Source of the DNA: Lomentospora prolificans
Lineage: Eukaryota; Ascomycota; Sordariomycetes; Microascales; Microascaceae
Direction of reading: 5' to 3'
NCBI GenBank assembly: GCA_029532625.1
Contig: JARFXM010000006.1
Location: 2,294,001-2,358,000, forward strand
DNA: 64,000 bases
How positions within the stretch are numbered: the stretch's first letter is position 1; every line of letters begins with the position of its first letter. Positions 57,560-64,000 of this stretch are shown here, one piece after another. The notes under the pieces were generated by a model that was not told the origin of the DNA, searched no databases, and was given only the letters and a program-made list of their open reading frames with translations. A program made the translations under genes and the position numbers.

Positions 57560-57922
57560 CTATACAGCAAACAACTGAGATAAGCGCGATGTCTCGTAGT
57601 CGGAATATACCTCGTGACGCTCGAGAGTGACTTCCAACAGGATCTTGTAGAATTTCTTTTCTAAGCCTTCAGAACGATCCAGGCATTTCTCGTCTTTGCT
57701 GTCAATAAGGTAAAGAAGTCCCTCGACGGATAGTCCGTGCCGGACTTGATCACATTGGCCACCCCTCGTGAATTTTACCTGCCACTCATAGCCAGACAGC
57801 GTTGCCTTCCCTACAAACTTGCTCCCAGGGCACCGTTGGGCCATTTGGGCAAGATGAAGGTTGCTCCCATAGGCAAAGTAGAAGCTGGGCTTTCTGGTTG
57901 GCTTTTTTGATATACAACTCAT
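57560..57922 (-). CDS. GGCT/AIG2-like gamma-glutamylcyclotransferase, C-terminally truncated
   Basis: This frame of 120 residues starts at an ATG and contains the glycine-loop FAYGSNLHLAQMAQRCPGS (YGSNL at 18-22), a beta-rich core and LDRSEGLEKKFY with the expected catalytic Glu85. Enzymes of this fold release 5-oxoproline from gamma-glutamyl amines or peptides. It aligns throughout with the GGCT gene at 59603 (same FYFAYGSNL, same LDRSEG) up to residue 100 (EVTL). It then diverges into a short unrelated tail and stops, lacking about 150 residues present in the second copy. An intron at GAG|GTATAT is conceivable but would be only 36 bp. The gene is therefore probably truncated. It is divergent from the amidoligase remnant that starts about 240 bp away. 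Confidence 0.75.
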   Translation of the reverse strand: MSCISKKPTRKPSFYFAYGSNLHLAQMAQRCPGSKFVGKATLSGYEWQVKFTRGGQCDQVRHGLSVEGLLYLIDSKDEKCLDRSEGLEKKFYKILLEVTLERHEVYSDYETSRLSQLFAV

Positions 57923-58159
57923 TGCTTCGGCGTGGCATGTAAACCGATGATTTTAGGGATAACCAGGGGTGACAGAGAGATCTTTTAGAATTCCACGTCA
58001 GATTGGAAATTAACTTGCCAAGTTGAAAGAGAGCAGAACTGGACATCTATCTTAGTCTTGTTCATGGACGTTGGTTTTGCAGGTTGGGTGAGGAGAAGAG
58101 GACCCCGTGCGCAGTTGAGAGCCGAAACATTACAGTACCAAGAACATTGACCGCAATAG

Positions 58160-58706
58160 TACCTCATCACCACATATGAGCCGCTCGTCATGGGGCTCTT
58201 CATGGCCAACCGCGTGGGTAACACGTACTGCAAACCCAATACTGTGAATTCCAGCCAACTCCGTCCGGTCGTTTCCAACAATACTGCGATAGCAAATCTC
58301 ATCAAGGGTGCCGCCAACAAGACATCTCTGAAGAAGATTATACAGGACAATAGGTATGTCCTGTGGAACTTTGAGAATATCCTTCCTAGAAAATCCGGCA
58401 CTATCGAGCGCAGAGGAGGCAGGTGCCTGAGGGGAGAAGTCAGGACCAAGCGCTGGATTGCTTTCACGATACCATTCATCCACGCTGTCCTCTCCATGGT
58501 ACGTTCCGCAGCGGATGATTGGATCTGGTACTGATCAGAGCTGACGAGAGCGAAAGGATAACCTCAGAAATCCCTGCCGAGTCACACTTTCCAATTTCAC
58601 TATTCAGGGACTCTATGAGGAGGTCAAGCGAGTATCGGACCAAATGGCACTAACACAGCGCCTCCCAGAGGGCTACCGGGTTTTTAACGAATCTCGGCAA
58701 AGCTAG
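58160..58706 (+). pseudogene. Fungal Amidoligase_2 homologue, 5'-truncated remnant
   Basis: An open segment from 58160 to 58498, an intron 58499..58607 (GTACGT ... TATTCAG) and an exon 58608..58706 give the C-terminal part of an amidoligase. The segment TYEPLVMGLFMANRVGNTYC aligns with YYEPLVTQLLPRHRQDNKCC of the copy at 61186. WNFENILPRKSGTIERRGG aligns with GNFDNILPGCPGTVEFRGA, and VRTKRWIAFTIPFIHAVLSM aligns with PKTKRWIAFAVAFLHLCLAR. The intron falls at exactly the equivalent position. The whole N-terminal half, including the GVEIE metal-binding motif and the His motif, is absent upstream. The TAG just before 58160 could be the end of a lost intron. The remaining frame has no internal stop. 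The intact family has a glutamine-synthetase-like fold and forms amide bonds with ATP; this remnant should be inactive. Confidence 0.72.
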
Positions 58707-59602
58707 AATAGTCAAATTTGGGCAACATACGGTGGGAGGAACCTGACATGAATAATGAGGGTGTTGGTTGTGGGTTACGCCTCTGATCTTCTCGTACTTC
58801 TAGCTCATCAAGAGATTGCCAGCATACTAAGCGCAACGGATCCTTGGATACATGCCTTGTGACAAGCTTGTGAATCTGTAGAAAGCCCCTCAACAGAGGA
58901 ATCCACGATGACCTCGGAAAGACTGGATCCGGGCCATTCGGTCGTGGCCTAACCTTTAAAGAATGACACGCCTCACATTTGAAAAACATCCATTGGCTTT
59001 TCTTTTCCTGTCTCATTCTCAATGTGGATGGGGCCATTAAATGGGATAAAAGAGGCCGGCGATGAAGGCTGAAAATATTCGATGTACCTTGGCAAGACTC
59101 AGTGGATCAAACTTTCCGTGTGTTGCTCCGATAATTCGGTAAGGCGCAACCTTTCGCATGGAGCAAGTCTTCTCGTTTTATTCCGTTCAATCAACTCCTC
59201 CAGATTCCCAGTTCTCGGGGCTGCCTTAGGTACTCCATCCATCTTGTCCGGTGAGACCACCACACCACCAACCAAGGCGGAGCTGGGCAGGCTCTGATTC
59301 AGGCGTCGAAAGTGGAAAAATTGAAGAGGGCGTGACGAATATGTCGGGTAGCACAAGGATTGCCTGCTGATAATCGACAGGGCGCCCAGCCTGCCTGCCT
59401 GCTATTCGTACCAGGGCGCTTCGCCGCCTCCTCTCGGCTCTCGGCAATGAATCGAGTCCAAAGGCATTAAAGAAATCTGCGCGACCACGTCAGCGGCTCC
59501 CAGTTCTCCATTCTAGCCGTCCTCAACAATTCTGTTATCTAAAAGAGAAGAGAAAAAGAGAGGAGCTTGATCGATCGAACCGCACGCATCCGCATCCGCA
59601 CT
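58707..59602. other. Spacer between the two GGCT-amidoligase pairs
   Basis: I see no gene. Minus-strand frames at 58684-59037 and 59099-59356 have no recognisable domain. The right part should contain the promoter of the second GGCT gene. Confidence 0.5.
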
Positions 59603-60376
59603 ATGCCAGGAGCCTCAGGGACGTTCTACTTTGCCTATGGCAGCAACCTCTGGTTACAACAGATGGCCAATAGATGCCCTAATAGTATCTATATCGGGCG
59701 GGCGATTTTGTCAGATTACTGCTGGCAGATTAATCAGAGGGGCTTCGCAAATGTTGTTCCCTACTCTGGTCACAACGTGCATGGGCTGGTCTACCAGATA
59801 GATCGCGAAGACGAGGACCGGCTGGACCGAAGCGAGGGCGTCAACAGCGGTGCCTATTCAAAAGTTTACAGGGACGTCACTCTATTTCCGGCCCAGGCGG
59901 ATCTTCAGGCACCCACTCGGAGCCTGGTCGGAGACGAAGCAGGGCTGGAACGGGCCATTGAGACTTCTCGAAGACGGTCCCGACGAGGTACCCTGGAGCG
60001 GAAATCGCGGATTGTGCGTGACGTCCTGGTTTACCTCAGCCCGAAGTTCATTGACGGCGGGGATCCTAGGGAAGAATACATTCATCGCGTGAACTCTGGC
60101 ATCAGAGACGCTACCGCCCTCGGTATACCCCGAGAGTTCTTCGAGAACGTAGTTCGGGGGTCTATTCCAGAACAACGACCGCCGCGGCAAATGCTCCACC
60201 GTGGAGCCGGTCTCCGGAGATCAACAACAACTGCTCCTGAGGTCCCCCATGTTGAGTATAGAGATCCGCGTCCAGCGCCCCGACGACAGGGGAGTAGGAG
60301 GGATAGGAGGAGTTTGCGGGCGCATCAAGACGAATTTCGCCAGCAAAGAACGTGGAATTGCCTCAGGGCGAGATGA
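59603..60376 (+). CDS. GGCT/AIG2-like gamma-glutamylcyclotransferase
   Basis: This is a single-exon gene of 257 residues. The only ATG start at the front of the domain is 59603 (MPGASGTFYFAYGSNL); upstream in-frame codons have no ATG. YGSNL is at 12-16 and the catalytic Glu is Glu78 in RLDRSEGVNSGAY, which closely resembles the QEGVKSGMY segment of human GGCT. After the core comes a fungal-type extension (VRDVLVYLSPKFIDGGDPREEYIHRVNSGIRDATALGIPREFFENVV) and an Arg-rich disordered tail from about residue 195. The expected chemistry is intramolecular attack of a gamma-glutamyl alpha-amine to release 5-oxoproline and a free amine. The real substrate is unknown and need not be glutathione. An amidoligase gene in the same orientation follows 0.8 kb downstream, and a truncated GGCT copy lies 1.7 kb upstream. 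Confidence 0.86.
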   Translation: MPGASGTFYFAYGSNLWLQQMANRCPNSIYIGRAILSDYCWQINQRGFANVVPYSGHNVHGLVYQIDREDEDRLDRSEGVNSGAYSKVYRDVTLFPAQADLQAPTRSLVGDEAGLERAIETSRRRSRRGTLERKSRIVRDVLVYLSPKFIDGGDPREEYIHRVNSGIRDATALGIPREFFENVVRGSIPEQRPPRQMLHRGAGLRRSTTTAPEVPHVEYRDPRPAPRRQGSRRDRRSLRAHQDEFRQQRTWNCLRAR

Positions 60377-61185
60377 ATTCTAATATAGATCTCTACACCA
60401 GGTGTTGAGCTTTGTTACGGAATTGCAGCGTCTGTCCCGTGTATCAAGGGTCCTATTGGCGCTTCATAAATTCGTTCATCGCAGAGAAATATGATCAGGA
60501 TCGTTCCCCGGACGGTCAAACTTTGCTACTGCTTGTTCTCTGTATCTAAAGGCCGGAGCAGGCTATGTCCGACAACGGTTTTACCAGGATACGGCCTGAG
60601 ATTAATGTCCACGTTTGACGTCCTGCAAAACTACTGGATCATAGAATTTTGGGAAAATAACGCGCTCGCAGCCTTGAGACAAAGTCATTGTTTGGAATCT
60701 CGTGTTACAGCACTCGCATGCAGGTGAGTCACCACGCAAACGTGGCGATGGTTAACCCGCGATGTCAGTTAGTTGTGCTCGAGCCCGGACCGGCCTATAG
60801 GTGCCTGATATACTGATGAATCTGTCGCCGTCCATATCAAATCCGCGAGGCAGTCTGAGGTCATTTAGGCTCGTAGACTGCCCTCTTCCGTCGACACAGC
60901 TAAACAGAAGTTGTGGCGGCTATACACTCGTCTCATTTGACATGGAGGTTACAATGGTACTATCTCGTAACTCCGACATTGCGAGCCTTGCCCCAGCGTT
61001 CTAAGAAAGTATCCTGCTCTCTCTCTAGATTTGTATCACGAGAGATGCTGGTTGACATAGCCGCAGCATAAGTGCACACCGGGATTGGTTTAAACATTCA
61101 CTTATCTTCTTCCGATAGAGTCACATTGCTTTCATCGTCGCCAGGATGACCTTTTTGACCATTCGTTCCATTAGAATAGGTTCCC
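60377..61185. other. Spacer between GGCT and amidoligase of the second pair
   Basis: I see no gene. The stretch probably contains the GGCT 3' UTR and the amidoligase promoter. Frames here are below 80 codons and lack domains. Confidence 0.5.
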
Positions 61186-62343
61186 ATGCCTTCCCTCGTC
61201 TCTCTTTTTGGCCGGCTTACATCGTCGAACAGTGAGGACTCGGACTCTTACTATGGCTATTTCTTTTTCGGGGTCGAGATCGAACTCATTGCAAACCCTC
61301 GCCGAATCCAAAATAGAGACCTAGTGCAACGACAGAGATACCATAGAAGCTTGCAGAGGCTCTTGAAGACGAGGGAGCCCGAGCCGCAGCGGATAGCCTC
61401 AATGAGAGGTATCGCAAACACCCCGAGCACTGCGACAAATGGTGGATTACTAAAGACGGCTCACTACAAGACCCTCCCTATCCTCGTAGTAAGTATCAAG
61501 GCCATCTGAACTATGAGTTTGTAGTGATCTACGGGTACTAACCGTTGTATCTAGTCGCCCTAGAAGCCGTATCCCCGAAACCCTGGAGCGGCAACCAATG
61601 GGACTCTGAGATCGACACCTTCTGGACCGCGTTGGATCGAGTGTTCCATACGCCCGGCGCATCCCCCTTGTGCGGCTCACAGTTCACGTTGCTTTACCGA
61701 AGGGCTTCGACCTCCTCGAGCTGCGCCGCGTCGCGTTCGGCGCCGTCTATTACGAGCCGCTGGTTACGCAGCTGCTGCCGCGCCACCGCCAGGACAACAA
61801 GTGCTGCAGAGCCAACTCGCAACATTCCGCTGCGCTCAAGGAACTAGCAAGGTCGAACGGCGGGGAGCTGGATTTGAGCGCCGCCTGGGAGGGCATGAAA
61901 GGGTATCCAAGATGCGAAGGGCCTGAGAGACTTTGTGCAGAAGAGCTCTTTGGGGAATTTCGACAATATCCTTCCCGGTTGCCCCGGGACGGTCGAGTTT
62001 CGCGGCGCACCGGGCGTCAGGGACGCGCCCAAGACCAAGAGGTGGATCGCCTTTGCCGTGGCGTTCCTTCACTTGTGCCTTGCTAGGGTATGTAAACTAT
62101 CCCAATTTGTCCTGGATATGCTAATACAGTCTTTTTTTTCTTTTCTTGAAGCGGTGGACTCGTTTCAAGGAACCAGAAATAGACGGGTTCTGGCAGGATT
62201 TGCTCAAGGTGACCGAGTCTATACATATGCAGCTTCACCTTCCCGGCAACTGGACACTCATGGCTGGAGGCCAAAAGAATGTGGACGGGGAGAAGAATCC
62301 CAGCTGTTCTACGATCTCGATCAAATTCGAATGCAAAATCTAG
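61186..62343 (+). pseudogene. Fungal Amidoligase_2 homologue with three frame breaks
   Basis: Three exons are visible: 61186..61488, 61555..62087 and 62152..62343. Introns of 66 bp (GTAAGT ... GTACTAAC ... TCTAG) and 64 bp (GTATGT ... TGCTAAT ... TTGAAG) are canonical. The protein shows the amidoligase order: GYFFFGVEIELIANPR, with the metal-binding Glu-x-Glu of a glutamine-synthetase-like fold; KHPEHCDKWWITKDGSL; ALEAVSP; CGS plus VHVALPKGFDLLELRR; YYEPLVTQLLPRHRQDNKCC; NFDNILPGCPGTVEFRGAPG; and KTKRWIAFAVAFLHLCLAR. Following these motifs requires a change of frame three times: a missing base near 61343, a missing base near 61681 and an extra base near 61900. No in-frame stop occurs apart from these. 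It is either a very recent pseudogene or an assembly with indel errors. Intact members are predicted ATP-dependent carboxylate-amine ligases. Confidence 0.78.
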
Positions 62344-62840
62344 ATCTGGAGCCCGAACACTCTCTCACCGGAAGAGGAGGCAACTGGCGGTCGCATTCGG
62401 CGCAGTGCTGTCTTTCGTTGATAGGAGAGAAAGCTTCGCCATCTATCACCGGCCACTCATATACTTGGGACAAAAAGCATCAATAGCTACGACAACGTGG
62501 ATAAGAGCGTATAAGAGCGTATAATATCGACGCATTACGTATACTCGGTCAAATTTGGTTAGTTGGATGCCCCCTTGTTGAGAACTCATACACTAAACTA
62601 CACAACCATGAATATTTTGGACAAGCCCATGTATCCCCAACGAGCTCAAACCCATTCCGCAATGCCATTCGTGATTGATGTTTGATGTTTTCCACGTACT
62701 TGAAAGATCACCGGTTTACTCCTCCTCGCCGCACAACATTCCTTGATATTCTTCTCCCTCTGACAGCAGAGAAAACTCTTCTTAACCTGACCATATCATG
62801 AACATAAAGGATAGTCGTAGAGCACCGAATGAATCCGCAT
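62344..62840. other. Convergent 3' region, amidoligase / CCDC47
   Basis: This stretch of about 500 bp holds the presumed 3' UTRs. It includes a short direct repeat ATAAGAGCGT at 62503 and 62513. No gene is seen. Confidence 0.55.
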
Positions 62841-64000
62841 TTACCCTCGGATATTGCTCTTCTTCTGATTCCGCTTGTACTCCTTCTCGCGCTCTTTTTC
62901 CAAAAACTTCTTCTGCGTCTTGGCATCCATGCTCTTGAGCTGCTCGTCGCGCTTGGCCTTCTTAGCCTTCTCGCGCTCGGCGTTGCGCTCCTCGGCCTTG
63001 AGCTCGTCGTCGGCCTTCTTGATCTGGGCGATGGTGTCGTCGCGGATGATGCGGATCTTGCGGAGGACCTCGGGGCGGAAGTGGGCCTGCTTGACGAGGA
63101 CGTCGGGGAGGCGGAGGAAGTAGGAGAAGAGGGGGAGGACGTCGTCGTACTCCTTGTCGCTCGAGGGCAGGCGGTATCGGATGAAGATGCGCTTGCGGGG
63201 GGCGGTTTCGTCGATGCTGCGCAGGTTAGGGTATGTTCTGGCTGGCACAATTTTCAGGCAACTTTACTTACGTAGTGGGCTTGTCAATGGGCTGGTCGGA
63301 GATGATGAGGTATTCGAGAAGATCACCCGCCCTCTTGGCAGCGTCGGCAAGCTCAGGAGTGAGAAGAGCCTCGGTAATCTCAGCGCTCTCGCTCATGACA
63401 GTCAACCAAGCAGGAAGCTTCGAGTTATCCTTGGTAAAGGTGATGGAAGCATCATATCGCTCATCACGGACGGCCTGCATACAGTCCTTGTTGACAATGG
63501 CCCAGACGAAGCCATCGTAGGTCGACTTCTCAACCTTGAGCTCCGCGCCAGGAATCGTAGGCACGGTCTTGCTCTCCTTTCCATCAAACGGATACAAGAC
63601 GGCATCGACCCGATCGGCGGGCGCAGGGAACGATTCGAAGAGCGAACCCAAGACGAGCTCGACGGCGGCCATGATGGGGTTGAAGCGCTTCTTGAGAAGC
63701 AGGTTGATGTCGAGGAAGGCGACGTTTTGGCGACCAGTGGCGTAGGCCTCGAACTCAAAGAGCGACTTTTCGCGGATCTGGCTCTCGCCGCCGAAGCCGA
63801 CCTGGGCGAACTCGCGCCTCAGGAGGCCAATGTGCTTGGCCATGTAGTTCTTGGCCTTGGACCTGTTCCTGCGCGAGCCGTAGAGGTGGAAAACGAGGAG
63901 CACGGCGATGACGCAGATGATGTAGCCCTCGAGGCGGAACTCGCTGAGCGAGTGGCGCTCGTGGATGTTGTACCATTTCGTGTAGGGCTTGCCCGTGGGG
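62841..64000 (-). CDS. CCDC47 homologue (DUF1682), C-terminal part; runs off the window
   Basis: On the minus strand the gene enters from the right edge (64000..63272) and, after a 55-bp intron (GTAAGT ... CCCTAAC ... GCGCAG), ends in exon 63216..62841, giving about 368 visible residues. Visible in order are PYTKWYNIHERHSLSEFRLEG, one transmembrane segment (YIICVIAVLLVFHLYG), a cytosolic domain with VAFLDINLLLKKRFNP and VELVLGSLFESFPAP, KRIFIRYRLPSSDKEYDD after the intron, and a C-terminal Lys/Glu/Arg coiled coil (EKAKKAKRDEQLKSMDAKTQ). This is the CCDC47 family of the ER membrane, part of the PAT and multipass-translocon machinery that helps membrane-protein insertion at ribosome-bound Sec61. 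The coiled coil contacts the ribosome in animals. The signal peptide and lumenal acidic region lie outside the window. The coding frame is open to the edge. Confidence 0.92.

Overview
The window is chromosomal DNA of a filamentous ascomycete (Pezizomycotina), most likely a Sordariomycete. The evidence is short introns (about 55-120 bp) with GTAAGT/GTATGT-type donors and CTAAC/CTGAC branch points, GC-rich codon use, Mdm34/Yaf9/Pex26/Drs2 proteins of filamentous-fungal type, and long intergenic stretches full of microsatellites and homopolymers. I see no tRNA, rRNA, CRISPR array, viral gene or intact transposon.

Layout. 2.4-4.3 kb: inositol-pentakisphosphate 2-kinase (+). 7.7-9.9 kb: ERMES subunit Mdm34 (+). 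11.4-12.3 kb: YEATS protein Yaf9 (-), divergent from a Coq11-type atypical SDR (13.1-14.05 kb, +), which converges on splicing factor Syf2 (14.2-15.1 kb, -). Syf2 is divergent from an orphan, possibly mitochondrial, 573-residue protein (15.6-17.3 kb, +). 19.5-21.8 kb: single-pass kelch membrane protein (+). About 10.9 kb without a recognisable gene follows and ends in an Ecl1-family zinc protein (32.7-34.0 kb, +) preceded by a CA/TA repeat. A second gene-free stretch (34-38 kb) precedes the P4-ATPase Drs2 (38.0-42.3 kb, -). From 43.7 kb the window is compact: CRIPT (+), epoxide hydrolase (-), pinin-like protein (-), Rds3/PHF5A (+), Pex26 (-), a broken allantoate-permease-type transporter (-) and haspin kinase (-).

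The most unusual segment is 57.5-62.4 kb. It holds two copies of the same pairing: a gamma-glutamylcyclotransferase-like (GGCT/AIG2) gene next to a fungal Amidoligase_2-type gene. In the first pair the GGCT gene is truncated at its 3' end and the amidoligase is a 5'-truncated remnant. In the second pair GGCT is intact, and the amidoligase keeps perfect splice sites and family motifs but needs three single-base frame changes. None of the amidoligase material appears as one long reading frame, so ORF-based annotation would miss it. The right edge carries the C-terminal part of a CCDC47 homologue (-).

Most genes are single-copy housekeeping functions. Recurrent themes are spliceosome-linked proteins (Syf2, pinin-like, Rds3, CRIPT) and organelle contact or membrane biology (Mdm34, Coq11-like, Pex26, Drs2, CCDC47). 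Exon coordinates in the entries come from splice-site and reading-frame inspection, not from transcript data.
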